64,000 nt of DNA from Klebsiella variicola (GTDB lineage: Bacteria; Pseudomonadota; Gammaproteobacteria; Enterobacterales; Enterobacteriaceae): NCBI RefSeq assembly GCF_000828055.2, contig NZ_CP010523.2:4960001-5024000 (forward strand), written 5' to 3'. Made by a program: the position numbers and the translations under genes. The notes beneath the pieces are model-generated. The model was not told where the DNA came from and did not search any database. It was given only the letters and a program-made list of their open reading frames with translations. Shown here one piece after another: positions 7,820 to 17,209 of the stretch; the first letter of the stretch is position 1; every line of letters begins with the position of its first letter.

Positions 7820-9193
7820 TTATTCTGCCGCGGCCGCTTTTTGCGCCAGCTTATCCAGCAGCTTCTGATGAATGCCACCGAAGCCGCCGTTGCTCATCAC
7901 CAGGATATGGTCGCCCGGGTGGGCGGTTTTGACCACCATCTCCGCCAGGGTATCGACGTCGGCGCTCCAGTGGGCCGGCTGGACGCAGGCTTCCGCCACT
8001 TCCGCCACCTGCCACGGAATATGCTGCGGCTGCAGGAGGAACACTTCATCAGCGCGACCGAGAGACGGCGCCAGATCGTCTTTGCAGACGCCCATTTTCA
8101 TGGTGTTAGAGCGCGGCTCCAGCACGGCGAGAATGCGCGCGGTGCCGCCCACTTTGCCGCGCAGCGCCTGCAGCGTGGCGAGGATTGCCGTCGGATGATG
8201 GGCGAAATCGTCATACACGGTAACGCCGTTGGCTTCGCCGCGCAGCTCCAGGCGACGGCGGGCGTTGATAAAGCTGCCCAGCGCGTTCGCGGCATCCGCC
8301 GGCAGCACGCCGACGTGACGCGCCGCGGCAATCGCCATCAGGCCGTTATGCATATTATGCTCGCCGACCAGCGCCCACTTCACTTCACCAACCTTTTCGC
8401 CGTCGAGCAGCACTTCCCACTGCGAGGCGTCGGCGTTCAGCTTCTTCGCCTGCCAGTGGCCCTGCTCGCCCACCAGCTCCTGCTCGCTCCAGCAGCCCAT
8501 CGCCATCACCTGCTTCAGGTTGATGTCGTTCTCCGGCAGGATAATTTTGCCTTTGCCCGGCACGATACGCACCAGATGGTGGAACTGTTTCTGAATCGCC
8601 TTCAGGTCGTCAAAGATGTCCGCGTGGTCGAACTCAAGGTTGTTGAGGATCAGCGTCCGCGGGCAGTAGTGAACAAACTTGGAGCGCTTGTCGAAGAAGG
8701 CGCAGTCATATTCGTCGGCTTCAATCACAAAGAACGGGCTGTCGCCCAGGCGTGCGGAAACATCAAAGTTCCCCGGTACGCCACCGATCACGAAGCCCGG
8801 TTTATAGCCGCAGGCTTCGAGGATCCAGGTCGCCATCCCGGCGGTGGTGGTTTTGCCGTGGGTCCCGGCGACGGCCAGCACCCAGCGATCGCGCAGCACG
8901 AAGTCGTGCAGCCACTGCGGGCCGGACATATACGGAATATTGTTTTCCAGCACCGCTTCAACGCACGGGTTGCCGCGAGTCATGGCATTACCGATGATCA
9001 CCAGATCCGGCCGGGGATCCAGCTGGCTGGGGTCATAACCCTGAATTAAATCAATCCCCTGGTTTTCCAGCAGGGTGCTCATCGGCGGATAGACGTTAGC
9101 ATCCGACCCTGTTACCTCATGACCGAGGGAGCGCGCCAGCATGGCCAGGCCCCCCATAAACGTGCCACAGATTCCTAAAATATGAATGCGCAT
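7820..9193 (-). CDS. mpl: UDP-N-acetylmuramate:L-alanyl-gamma-D-glutamyl-meso-diaminopimelate ligase
   Basis: A 457-residue Mur-ligase family enzyme. The N-terminal Rossmann-like UDP-binding motif is HILGICGTFMGGLA (residues 4-17), the ATP P-loop is GTHGKTTT (110-117), and the central-domain motif VIEADEYDCAF lies near residue 176. Mpl joins recycled murein tripeptide directly to UDP-MurNAc, feeding cell-wall recycling in the cytoplasm. The length equals that of the E. coli enzyme. It is divergent from fbp across 175 bp and ends at a good terminator. A long open frame on the opposite strand is a codon-bias shadow. Confidence 0.97.
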   Translation of the reverse strand: MRIHILGICGTFMGGLAMLARSLGHEVTGSDANVYPPMSTLLENQGIDLIQGYDPSQLDPRPDLVIIGNAMTRGNPCVEAVLENNIPYMSGPQWLHDFVLRDRWVLAVAGTHGKTTTAGMATWILEACGYKPGFVIGGVPGNFDVSARLGDSPFFVIEADEYDCAFFDKRSKFVHYCPRTLILNNLEFDHADIFDDLKAIQKQFHHLVRIVPGKGKIILPENDINLKQVMAMGCWSEQELVGEQGHWQAKKLNADASQWEVLLDGEKVGEVKWALVGEHNMHNGLMAIAAARHVGVLPADAANALGSFINARRRLELRGEANGVTVYDDFAHHPTAILATLQALRGKVGGTARILAVLEPRSNTMKMGVCKDDLAPSLGRADEVFLLQPQHIPWQVAEVAEACVQPAHWSADVDTLAEMVVKTAHPGDHILVMSNGGFGGIHQKLLDKLAQKAAAAE

Positions 9194-9368
9194 TCGTCAT
9201 TTCCTTCTCTTATCCGGGGCACATTTTACCCATATCCCGGGCCCTGGCGAAATGCATTTCAGGCGAATCTGTATTTTGCTGGCGCGATTCACCAGTGCGC
9301 ACTTTTTTGATTCTTTGTTAAGATTGTTGCGTTCGTTTTACTCAACATAAAAATGCAGGGAACGAGTT

Positions 9369-10367
9369 ATGAAAACGTTAGGTGAGTTTATTGTTGAAAA
9401 GCAGCACGAGTTCTCCCACGCCACCGGTGAGCTGACTGCTTTGTTGTCAGCAATAAAGTTGGGCGCCAAGATCATCCACCGCGATATCAACAAGGCCGGT
9501 CTGGTCGATATCCTGGGTGCCAGCGGTGCTGAAAACGTTCAGGGCGAGGTTCAGCAAAAACTCGATCTGTTCGCTAATGAAAAATTAAAAGCCGCACTGC
9601 GAGCACGCGATATTGTTGCCGGGATCGCCTCCGAAGAAGAAGATGAAATTGTCGTCTTCGAAGGGTGTGAACACGCCAAATACGTGGTGCTGATGGACCC
9701 TCTGGATGGCTCCTCTAACATCGACGTTAACGTCTCTGTCGGAACGATCTTCTCTATCTACCGCCGCGTCACGCCTGTCGGCACGCCGGTGACAGAAGAA
9801 GACTTCCTGCAGCCGGGTAACAGGCAGGTGGCCGCGGGCTATGTGGTCTACGGCTCTTCGACGATGCTGGTATATACCACCGGTTGCGGCGTCCACGCCT
9901 TCACCTACGACCCGTCCCTCGGCGTCTTCTGTCTGTGTCAGGAGCGCATGCGCTTCCCGGAGAAGGGCAATACCTACTCCATCAACGAAGGCAACTACAT
10001 CAAATTCCCGCAGGGCGTGAAGAAGTACATTAAGTACTGCCAGGAAGAGGACAAAGAGACTCAGCGTCCTTATACCTCACGCTATATCGGCTCGCTGGTG
10101 GCGGACTTCCACCGTAACCTGCTGAAGGGCGGCATCTACCTGTATCCGAGCACCGCCAGCCACCCGGACGGCAAGCTGCGCCTGCTGTATGAATGCAACC
10201 CGATGGCCTTCCTCGCCGAACAGGCGGGCGGTAAGGCCAGCGACGGTAAAGAGCGTATTCTGGATATTATCCCGGAAAGCCTGCACCAGCGCCGCTCCTT
10301 CTTTGTCGGTAACAACCACATGGTTGAAGACGTCGAGAACTTCATTAAAGCATTCCCGGACGCCTGA
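9369..10367 (+). CDS. fbp: fructose-1,6-bisphosphatase class I
   Basis: A 332-residue enzyme of gluconeogenesis that hydrolyses fructose 1,6-bisphosphate to fructose 6-phosphate. The metal-binding signature [14 protein letters not shown] is at residues 110-123, and the acidic EEEDE stretch (about 89-93) supplies further metal ligands. The length matches E. coli Fbp. The ATG at 9369 follows AGGGAACGAGTT. It is divergent from mpl. The convergent yjfF gene begins after a short hairpin region at 10375-10401. Confidence 0.97.
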   Translation: MKTLGEFIVEKQHEFSHATGELTALLSAIKLGAKIIHRDINKAGLVDILGASGAENVQGEVQQKLDLFANEKLKAALRARDIVAGIASEEEDEIVVFEGCEHAKYVVLMDPLDGSSNIDVNVSVGTIFSIYRRVTPVGTPVTEEDFLQPGNRQVAAGYVVYGSSTMLVYTTGCGVHAFTYDPSLGVFCLCQERMRFPEKGNTYSINEGNYIKFPQGVKKYIKYCQEEDKETQRPYTSRYIGSLVADFHRNLLKGGIYLYPSTASHPDGKLRLLYECNPMAFLAEQAGGKASDGKERILDIIPESLHQRRSFFVGNNHMVEDVENFIKAFPDA

Positions 10368-10374
10368 TCCCTGC

Positions 10375-10401
10375 CCTCCCTTCCCGCCTTGCGGGAAGGG
10401 A
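10375..10401. terminator. hairpin between convergent fbp and yjfF
   Basis: CTCCCTTCCCGC and GCGGGAAGGGAG pair around a TT loop to form a strong stem in the 42-bp gap. It lacks a long T-run on either strand but probably ends or protects both transcripts. Confidence 0.6.
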
Positions 10402-10409
10402 GTTCCCTG

Positions 10410-11408
10410 TCAGCGACTCCCCGCTCCGCTCACCCGCGTCACCGCCGCATTCTGCCGATTTTCCCACAGCACCGTCAGCCCACGCTGCAGCGCGATAAAG
10501 ATAAACAGCAAAATACCGATCGCAATTTTCGTCCACCATGAGCTGAGGGTGCCATCGAAGTTGATGTAAGTCTGAATCAGCCCCTGGATCGCCACCCCGA
10601 ACAGCGTTCCCAGCACGGTGCCAACACCGCCGCTGAGCAGCGTACCGCCGATCACCACCGAGGCAATCGCGTCCAGCTCCACGCCGACGCCCGCCAGCGC
10701 ATAGCCCGCCTGGGTATAAATGGAAAAGACGATCCCGGCCAGCGTCGCCAGCCCGGTGGAAAGCATATAGATACGGATCGTGGCGCTGCGAGTCGAAATC
10801 CCCATTAAATTCGCCGACGTCGCGTTGCCGCCGATGGCATACACCTGGTTGCCAAAGCGGGTGCGATGGGCGACAAAAATACCGGCCACCACCACCAGCA
10901 GCATCAATAGCCCCATGGCGCTGAGACGACCGCCGCCGGGGATGGTCCATGCCAGGCCGGACAAGGTGTCGTAGACCGGATGGTTAATCGGAATCGACTC
11001 CTCCGACACCAGATAGCTGACGCCGCGCAGGAAGAACATGCCGGCAAGCGTGATGATAAAAGCCGGGATCTTCAGCGCGTCGATAAGCAGCCCCATAAAC
11101 GCACCGAAGGCGCAGCCCATCACCAGCACCAGCGGAAACGCCACCAGCGGCGATATTCCCCAAAAGCCAATCGCTTTGGCGAGGAAGACGCCGGTAAAAG
11201 CGATCACCGACCCCACCGACAGATCGATCCCACCGGAGAGGATCACAAAGGTCATGCCCACGGCGATGATCCCGAGGAAGGCATTATCCGTCAGGATATT
11301 GCAGATCACCCGCGTTGAGGCAAAGCCGGGGAACTGCGTCAGGCAGTAGAGATAGCCCAGCACAAACACCGCCAGGGTGATCATCAACGGTAAATTACGT
11401 TTTATCAT
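10410..11408 (-). CDS. yjfF: galactofuranose ABC transporter permease YjfF
   Basis: A 332-residue inner-membrane permease of the ribose/AraH-type ABC family with about eight to ten hydrophobic helices. It carries the family GGIDLSVGSVIAFTGV motif near residue 60. It is the second permease of the YtfQ-YtfR-YtfT-YjfF importer, which in E. coli takes up galactofuranose. Its ATG overlaps the end of ytfT by 14 bp, indicating translational coupling. It is the last gene of the operon. Confidence 0.95.
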   Translation of the reverse strand: MIKRNLPLMITLAVFVLGYLYCLTQFPGFASTRVICNILTDNAFLGIIAVGMTFVILSGGIDLSVGSVIAFTGVFLAKAIGFWGISPLVAFPLVLVMGCAFGAFMGLLIDALKIPAFIITLAGMFFLRGVSYLVSEESIPINHPVYDTLSGLAWTIPGGGRLSAMGLLMLLVVVAGIFVAHRTRFGNQVYAIGGNATSANLMGISTRSATIRIYMLSTGLATLAGIVFSIYTQAGYALAGVGVELDAIASVVIGGTLLSGGVGTVLGTLFGVAIQGLIQTYINFDGTLSSWWTKIAIGILLFIFIALQRGLTVLWENRQNAAVTRVSGAGSR

Positions 11409-12420
11409 GGCCGCGTACCCCTTTCAGTAAACCGATAAAGCGCGGCGACTGGACAATCAGTACGCACAGCACCACCACCGCTTTCACCACCTGGTTGAGC
11501 TCCGGCGGAAAGCCAGAAAGCAAAATGCCAGTATTCATGCCCTGGATAATCAGCGCCCCCACCACCGACAGCAGCAGGTTGAAGCGCCCGCCCATCAGGG
11601 AGGCGCCGCCGATGACCACCGCCAGAATGGCGTCCAGTTCGAGCCACAACCCGGCGTTATTCGCATCCGCGCCGCGTATGTCCGCCGCCACGATGATCCC
11701 GGCAATCGCTGCGCAGACGCCGCTCAGGACATAGGCCAGCATCACCACGATGCGGGTATTCACACCGGCGTTTTTCGCCGCGCGGATGTTGATCCCTACC
11801 GCTTCGATAAACATGCCCAGCGCCGTTTTACGGGTAAACAGCCAGAACAACAGCAGGGTGGCGGCAGCGATGATCACCGGCGTTGGAAACAGCAGAAACG
11901 ATCCGCTGCCGAGCCATGCCAGGGCCGGGGAATCAAAGGTGACGATCTGTCCGGCGGTGATTAACTGCGCGACCCCGCGCCCGGCCACCATCAGGATCAA
12001 CGTCGCCACAAAAGGTTGGATCTTAAGGATCGCCACGAGGATACCGTTCCACAGCCCGGCCAGCGCACCGGCCCCCAGTGAGGCCAGCACCACCACCGCC
12101 AGGCTGTGCCCGGCGACGGTCATCGAGGCGGCCGTCGCGCCGGCAATCGCCATCACCGCCCCCACCGACAGATCGATACCGCCGGTGGCGATCACCAGCG
12201 TCATGCCAATGGCCAGCAGCGCCACCGGCGCGGCGCGGTTAAGAATATCGATCGGGCTGCCAAACAGGCGGCCATCCTGGAGCACCACCTGATAAAAATG
12301 GGGCGCGACCAGGCTGTCGACCAGCAGCACCAGCAGCAAGGCAATGATCTGCGGGGTGCCCTTCGGCCAGCTGAAGCGTCGCTTCTCCGGGCCGGTTTGC
12401 GAAAGAGATCGAGGCATCAT
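11395..12420 (-). CDS. ytfT: galactofuranose ABC transporter permease YtfT
   Basis: A 341-residue permease with the same length as E. coli YtfT. The motif GGIDLSVGAVMAIAGATAAS lies near residues 85-104 and is shared with YjfF, consistent with a heterodimeric membrane channel. The start ATG at 12420 lies 10 bp after the ytfR stop. It functions with the ATPase YtfR and the binding protein YtfQ. A cytoplasmic Arg/Lys-rich N-terminus precedes the first helix. Confidence 0.95.
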   Translation of the reverse strand: MMPRSLSQTGPEKRRFSWPKGTPQIIALLLVLLVDSLVAPHFYQVVLQDGRLFGSPIDILNRAAPVALLAIGMTLVIATGGIDLSVGAVMAIAGATAASMTVAGHSLAVVVLASLGAGALAGLWNGILVAILKIQPFVATLILMVAGRGVAQLITAGQIVTFDSPALAWLGSGSFLLFPTPVIIAAATLLLFWLFTRKTALGMFIEAVGINIRAAKNAGVNTRIVVMLAYVLSGVCAAIAGIIVAADIRGADANNAGLWLELDAILAVVIGGASLMGGRFNLLLSVVGALIIQGMNTGILLSGFPPELNQVVKAVVVLCVLIVQSPRFIGLLKGVRGHDKT

Positions 12421-12430
12421 GAGTTACTCC

Positions 12431-13933
12431 TTATGCCGCAATAGCGTTCATGATCGCCGGTACAGAGAGCTCGGCGAGCGGGATCTCCGCCACCTGTCGG
12501 CGATCGCGCATGATAATGACCCGATCGGCGTAACCCACCAGCTCCTCCAGTTCAGAGGAGATAACCAGCAGCGCCAGACCATCGGCGCAGAGGGTTTCAA
12601 TCAGGCGAATAATTTCCGCATGGGCGCCGACGTCGATGCCGCGGGTCGGCTCATCGAGGATCAGGAACTGCGGTTTGGTCAGTAACCAGCGGGAGAGCAG
12701 TACCTTCTGCTGGTTGCCGCCGGAGAGAAACTCGATCGGCTGCTCCGCGCTCGGGGTACGGATCCCCAGCTGGCGAATAAAGCGCTCGGCGATCTCGTTC
12801 TGTTCACGCCGGGGGATCGGCCGCAGCCAGCCGCGCTGCGCCTGCAGGGCAAGGACGATATTTTCCCGCACCGAAGCGGCGGCGATAATGCCGTCGGTTT
12901 TGCGATCTTCAGGACAGAAGCCGATCCCGAGGCAGGAAGCCTGATGCGGGGAGCGCAGGGTCTGCGGTTTGCCTTTGATCCACGCCTTCCCGCTGTCCGC
13001 CGTTTTAATACCGAAGATCACCTCGGCGGTTTCCGTGCGTCCGGAACCCAGCAGGCCGGCGAGGCCCACAATTTCGCCCGGACGGACCTGCAGGTCGAAC
13101 GGGGCGATGGTGCCTTTTTTACCGTAGCCTTCAAACGCCGCCACCGGCTTATCGCTCAGCAGGGTACGGCCCGCCCGCTGCAGGGCATTGTGGTCCAGTT
13201 CGCGACCCAGCATCATTTTCACCAGCTCAATCTGCGGCAGTTCGCGGGTCTCGCGGCAGCCGACGAAACTGCCGTTGCGCAGCACGGTGATGCGATCGCT
13301 GACCGCATAGACCTGGTCGAGAAAATGGGTGACGAAGATCAGACTGACGCCGTTATCCCTGAGCTGGCGCATCAGGGTGAACAGCATCTCCACCTCCTGG
13401 GTATCGAGGCTGGCGGTGGGCTCATCGAGGATCAGCACTTTGGCCGACAGGTCGATGGCCCGACAGATAGCGACGATCTGCTGCATCGCCACCGAAAAGC
13501 GGTTCAGCGGTTCGCGCACGTCGAGAGAAAAGCCGTAGGAGGCCATCAGCGCCGTCGCCCGTGCCTCCATCTCTTTGCGTCGCAGCAGGCCAAACCGCCG
13601 CGGCTCACGGCCGATGAACAGGTTATCCGCCACCGACATATTGGGTAGAAGGTTCACTTCCTGGTAGACGGTACCAATCCCCAGCTGCTGGGCATGGGCG
13701 GTATTTTTGGGCGAAATAGCCTGGCCTTCCAGCCAGATGGTGCCGCGATCGGCATGGTAAACGCCGGTAAGCGCTTTGATCAGCGTCGATTTTCCGGCGC
13801 CGTTTTCGCCCAACAGGGCCATGATTTCGCCGCGCCGCAGGCTAAAGTTGACGTTATCCAGCGCCTTAACGCCGGGGAAGAATTTACTGAGTCCTTCGGT
13901 ACGAAGGATCTCCTGGTGTGCCTCGGCGCTCAT
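12431..13933 (-). CDS. ytfR: galactofuranose ABC transporter ATP-binding protein YtfR
   Basis: A 500-residue protein with two fused ATPase domains, as in the RbsA/AraG family. The first domain has Walker A GENGAGKST at 42-50, a degenerate signature (FSVAMQQ) and Walker B LILDEPTASLD. The second has a degenerate P-loop (GLLGSGRTE), a proper LSGGNQQK signature and LILDEPTRGID. I started at the ATG at 13933 because this gives the E. coli length and the homologous N-terminus; the frame extends six residues further to 13951. An intergenic hairpin region separates it from ytfQ. Confidence 0.95.
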   Translation of the reverse strand: MSAEAHQEILRTEGLSKFFPGVKALDNVNFSLRRGEIMALLGENGAGKSTLIKALTGVYHADRGTIWLEGQAISPKNTAHAQQLGIGTVYQEVNLLPNMSVADNLFIGREPRRFGLLRRKEMEARATALMASYGFSLDVREPLNRFSVAMQQIVAICRAIDLSAKVLILDEPTASLDTQEVEMLFTLMRQLRDNGVSLIFVTHFLDQVYAVSDRITVLRNGSFVGCRETRELPQIELVKMMLGRELDHNALQRAGRTLLSDKPVAAFEGYGKKGTIAPFDLQVRPGEIVGLAGLLGSGRTETAEVIFGIKTADSGKAWIKGKPQTLRSPHQASCLGIGFCPEDRKTDGIIAAASVRENIVLALQAQRGWLRPIPRREQNEIAERFIRQLGIRTPSAEQPIEFLSGGNQQKVLLSRWLLTKPQFLILDEPTRGIDVGAHAEIIRLIETLCADGLALLVISSELEELVGYADRVIIMRDRRQVAEIPLAELSVPAIMNAIAA

Positions 13934-13959
13934 AATCGATGTCACCTTCAAATGATGTC

Positions 13960-14052
13960 AGGTTACCCCGGGTCGCGCTGGGCTTCCCGGGGTTACTGGA
14001 ACGCTGCTTTTTACCCTCTCCCACTGGGGAGAGGGATGGAATGAGGGGCTCC
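13960..14052. repeat. intra-operon hairpins between ytfQ and ytfR
   Basis: Two palindromic elements lie in the 123-bp gap: ACCCCGGGTCGCGC with CTTCCCGGGGTTAC, and CCCTCTCCCACTGGGGAGAGGG. Hairpins after the binding-protein gene commonly protect the upstream mRNA, giving more binding protein than ATPase and permease. That effect is inferred here. Confidence 0.6.
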
Positions 14053-14056
14053 CCAC

Positions 14057-15013
14057 TCAGTAGCCCATATTTTTCTTCTTCTCTAACTCTTCTTTCGCCG
14101 TATCCGGCAGATACAGCGTCGATTTGGTAATGGTCAGCTTCTCAGGCAGGGTGCCGTCTTTTTTGTATTTCTCCAGCGCATCAAACGCCGGGCCGGCCAT
14201 ATTTGGCGTCAGTTCGACGCTGGCGTTGGCTTCACCAGCGATCATGGCTTTATAGATATCCGGCACGCCGTCGATGGAGCCCGTGAGGATATCTTTGCCC
14301 GGCTTCAGACCCGCCTCTTTAATGGCCTGGATGGCGCCGATTACCATGTCATCGTTATGGGCGAAGACCATGCAGATGTTTTTGCCGTTATTCTCAGCTT
14401 TGATAAAGCTCTCCATCACCTCTTTCCCTTTGCTGCGGGTGAAGTCGCCGGACTGAGAGCGGATAATTTTGATATTCGACGCTTTGGCAATCGCGTCGGC
14501 GAACCCTTTCTTACGATCGATGGCCACGCTGGCCCCAACGGTGCCCTGCAGTTCAACGACGTTACACGGCTTACCGTCGACGGTTTTCACCAGCCAGTCG
14601 CCAATCAGCTGGCCTTCCAGCACGTTGTTGGCGGTCACGGTGGTCATGTAGAGATCTTTATCTTTAACATCAATGGAACGGTCGAGAAGGAAGACCGGGA
14701 TCTTGGCCTCTTTCGCCTCTTTCAGCACCGGTTCCCAGCCGGTGGCCACCACCGGTGCAATGAAGATCGCGTCGACCCCCTGAGCGATAAAGGAGCGCAC
14801 TGCTTTGATCTGGTTTTCCTGTTTTTGCTGACCATCAGCGATCTTCAGGGTGATACCGCGCTTGGCGGCCTCCTCTTTCGCGACGCTGGTTTCCGCCGCA
14901 CGCCAGCCGGATTCAGAACCGACCTGCGAAAAACCTACGGTTAGCGGGGCAGCTATCGCCATAGACGACATAGCTGCGGAAACTGCTGTGACAAGAAGTA
15001 AGCGCTTCCACAT
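14057..15013 (-). CDS. ytfQ: galactofuranose-binding periplasmic protein YtfQ
   Basis: A 318-residue periplasmic substrate-binding protein of the ribose/galactose type with a Sec signal peptide (MWKRLLLVTAVSAAMSSMAIA, cleavage about residue 21). The mature start PLTVGFSQVGSESGW and the QGVDAIFIAPVV segment are typical. Length equals E. coli YtfQ. It is the first gene of the ytfQRT-yjfF operon. A GalR/GalS-like palindrome lies upstream at 15238-15251. In E. coli it binds galactofuranose. Confidence 0.95.
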   Translation of the reverse strand: MWKRLLLVTAVSAAMSSMAIAAPLTVGFSQVGSESGWRAAETSVAKEEAAKRGITLKIADGQQKQENQIKAVRSFIAQGVDAIFIAPVVATGWEPVLKEAKEAKIPVFLLDRSIDVKDKDLYMTTVTANNVLEGQLIGDWLVKTVDGKPCNVVELQGTVGASVAIDRKKGFADAIAKASNIKIIRSQSGDFTRSKGKEVMESFIKAENNGKNICMVFAHNDDMVIGAIQAIKEAGLKPGKDILTGSIDGVPDIYKAMIAGEANASVELTPNMAGPAFDALEKYKKDGTLPEKLTITKSTLYLPDTAKEELEKKKNMGY

Positions 15014-15416
15014 AAGGGTATCCTCGTAGGGTTATTGTTGGTTAAAGTCTCACCTGCGGACAAACTATAGACAATCGGTGATGTAACTGAATGCGTTACA
15101 TCACACTTCAAAAAAGTAAATGAGATGTTAATGATAGCCTCGCTGCCCAGCGGAGAGCCGATAAGGCTTCGCAGGGAGCGCGGCTGTTGCGGTTTATGAC
15201 GTTTTTTTAAGCAGTTTGATAAATCAATCACATGCAATGAAAACGGTTACATAAATTTATTCATGATGTGGCTATGTTTATGGATTTTCATGTCATTATT
15301 ACGCGAAAAATTCGGAGCACTCCGCGGCGATATCGGGAAAAAGAAGCGAAGACTTTCGATGTGAGTTGGCTATAATACCGAGCACTTGTTTGCCATACAT
15401 TTTAAAGGAAACAGAC
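15014..15416. other. 403-bp control region between ytfQ and ppa
   Basis: Divergent promoters are expected here. I see a GalR/GalS-like palindrome at 15238-15251. A frame across 14953-15237 on the minus strand overlaps the ytfQ start and looks spurious. The ppa promoter is close to its gene: TATAATAC around 15370-15377 fits a -10 box. Confidence 0.6.
15238..15251. promoter_or_regulatory. GalR/GalS-like operator upstream of ytfQ
   Basis: TGAAAACGGTTACA reads on the minus strand as TGTAACCGTTTTCA, matching the GalR/GalS pattern TGTAA-N-CG-N-TT-N-CA at every defined position. It lies about 225 bp upstream of the ytfQ start. Control of a galactofuranose importer by gal regulators is plausible; it is inference here. 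Confidence 0.55.
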
Positions 15417-15947
15417 ATGAGCTTACTCAACGTACCTGCGGGCAAAGATCTGCCGGAAGACATCTACGTCGTGATCGAAATCCCGGCGAACGCAGATCCT
15501 ATCAAATATGAAGTCGACAAAGAGAGCGGTGCACTGTTCGTTGACCGTTTCATGTCCACAGCAATGTTCTATCCGTGCAACTACGGTTACATCAACCACA
15601 CCCTGTCCCTGGACGGTGACCCGGTTGACGTGCTGGTCCCGACGCCGTACCCGCTGCAGCCGGGCTCCGTGATCCGCTGCCGTCCGGTTGGCGTTCTGAA
15701 GATGACCGACGAATCCGGTGAAGATGCGAAACTGGTTGCCGTACCGCACACCAAGCTGAGCAAAGAATACGATCACATCAACGATGTGAACGATCTGCCG
15801 GAACTGCTGAAAGCCCAGATCACTCATTTCTTTGAGCACTACAAAGATCTGGAAAAAGGCAAGTGGGTTAAAGTCGACGGTTGGGACAACGCGGAAGCGG
15901 CGAAAGCTGAAATCGTTGCCTCTTTCGAGCGCGCAAAGCAGAAGTAA
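15417..15947 (+). CDS. ppa: inorganic pyrophosphatase
   Basis: A 176-residue soluble family I pyrophosphatase, identical in length to the E. coli enzyme when started at the ATG at 15417 ([15 protein letters not shown]). The signature DGDPVD (residues 66-71) holds the catalytic metal-binding Asp residues. It hydrolyses pyrophosphate and drives biosynthetic reactions. AAAGGAAAC precedes the start. The frame extends upstream to 15366, but that part is promoter DNA including a TATAATAC box. A hairpin without a T-run (15957-15977) follows. Confidence 0.98.
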   Translation: MSLLNVPAGKDLPEDIYVVIEIPANADPIKYEVDKESGALFVDRFMSTAMFYPCNYGYINHTLSLDGDPVDVLVPTPYPLQPGSVIRCRPVGVLKMTDESGEDAKLVAVPHTKLSKEYDHINDVNDLPELLKAQITHFFEHYKDLEKGKWVKVDGWDNAEAAKAEIVASFERAKQK

Positions 15948-15954
15948 TTCTGTC

Positions 15955-15979
15955 TCAGGCAGGGTCATCCCCTGCCTGA
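15955..15979 (+). terminator. weak hairpin after ppa
   Basis: CAGGCAGGG and CCCTGCCTG pair around a short loop just after the ppa stop, but no T-run follows. Some read-through into the gene at 16022 is therefore possible. Confidence 0.5.
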
Positions 15980-16021
15980 TTGCGGCACGGATAGCCGCGA
16001 TAACACCATGGAGGGTGTCCC

Positions 16022-17209
16022 GTGAAAAGCGTTCGCTATTTCACTCTGAACTATACCGGTTTCACCACCGCCGCCTGTGAAAAACAGGGATATCTGCGCC
16101 TTATCGCCGGCGAGCATGTCTTTTATACCGATAAACGCTATTTTAACGACCCCGCGCTTTTTGACCGCCTGACGATCAATCAGCCTCTGCACCTTGGCGT
16201 CCGCCGTCTGGACAACGGCTGTTACTGGATCCACTGGCTCAGCGATGGCGAAACGCTCCTTGAACCCAGTCAACGGGTAACGCGCTGGGCCCGTCCGCTG
16301 CTGATTATCAGCCTGCTGACGCTCATCGTCGCTCTTATCCCGCTCGTGATGAGCACCTCAGAATGGGGAAGGTTCGGCTGCGGCATTATCGCGATCCTGG
16401 CCTTCATCGGACTGTTAACAGGGCTCTATGAGCGACTGTTCCACCCGGCGCTAAAACGGCACCCCGCCATGCGCGATCTGCTGGCGAAGATGGCAATGGC
16501 CCGCCGCCGCGACTTTTCCTTTTGCCAGCCACTACCCGCAACGGCGAAAGCCCTCCGCCAGACGGCAATGCCTTTTACGCAAGCCCTGCCGGAACGCTAT
16601 GCCGTCCGGACGGGAAAAATTAGCAATATCGTTTTTAAGAAGTGGTTCGCGGGGAACCCAACGCGGGAATACCATGGCGTTGGGATACAATGCGACACGG
16701 CGCCGCTGGCCTTCTGGTGGCAGACAGGCTGCGCCAATTTCGCGCTGCATCCCGTTCTCTATCGTCGTCAGCCACCGTTTATCGCCATTGGCGATCGCCT
16801 CGTCGCCGTATACGAGCGCGACAGCCGTGCGATCCACGCGCTATACAATGCCAGCGACGGCGCGGCTTATATAAAAAACCATCCACTCTATCCAGGTCGC
16901 CGACAACTGGCGCTGCTCTATTACCTGTTTTACGGCCTCGCGCTGGTGATGTATCTGCTATTTCTCGCTGTTGAACTCATCAGTGCCCTTCAGTCAGGCC
17001 GGAGCGTCTGGTGGCAGGTTCAGGATTCACTGGACATGCTGTCCCTATTATTACTCAGTTTCGGCGGGATCCTGGCGGTACTAGAGCTGATTGGCCCGAC
17101 GGCCTGGTTATTGTCACACCGGGTGGCTGACTGGCGGAAGATGCGCTCGGCGATGCGGCGCTACCTGCAGGGAGTGGCCCGCCATACCGCGCTCGAGGAG
17201 ATCATGTAA
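16022..17209 (+). CDS. unknown membrane protein, four predicted helices
   Basis: A 395-residue protein I do not recognise. The start is GTG at 16022 with GGAGGGTG about 5 bases upstream. A soluble N-terminal part (1-90) is followed by two membrane helices (about 92-111 and 118-136), a soluble, basic central part of about 160 residues, and two more helices (about 298-320 and 338-358). A positively charged tail (RKMRSAMRRYLQ) ends the protein. There is no signal peptide. It lies between ppa and ytfP, where E. coli carries the chpSB toxin-antitoxin pair, so the site is variable between genera. Its stop overlaps the start of a 31-residue ORF. Confidence 0.75.
   Translation: MKSVRYFTLNYTGFTTAACEKQGYLRLIAGEHVFYTDKRYFNDPALFDRLTINQPLHLGVRRLDNGCYWIHWLSDGETLLEPSQRVTRWARPLLIISLLTLIVALIPLVMSTSEWGRFGCGIIAILAFIGLLTGLYERLFHPALKRHPAMRDLLAKMAMARRRDFSFCQPLPATAKALRQTAMPFTQALPERYAVRTGKISNIVFKKWFAGNPTREYHGVGIQCDTAPLAFWWQTGCANFALHPVLYRRQPPFIAIGDRLVAVYERDSRAIHALYNASDGAAYIKNHPLYPGRRQLALLYYLFYGLALVMYLLFLAVELISALQSGRSVWWQVQDSLDMLSLLLLSFGGILAVLELIGPTAWLLSHRVADWRKMRSAMRRYLQGVARHTALEEIM

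Noticed and set aside
7841-9049. 402-codon open frame opposite mpl
   Set aside because: Reverse-strand shadow of a well-defined Mur ligase; no motif and biased composition.
14953-15237. 94-codon minus-strand frame overlapping the ytfQ start
   Set aside because: Overlaps the signal peptide region of ytfQ out of frame and covers its promoter; composition is not protein-like.
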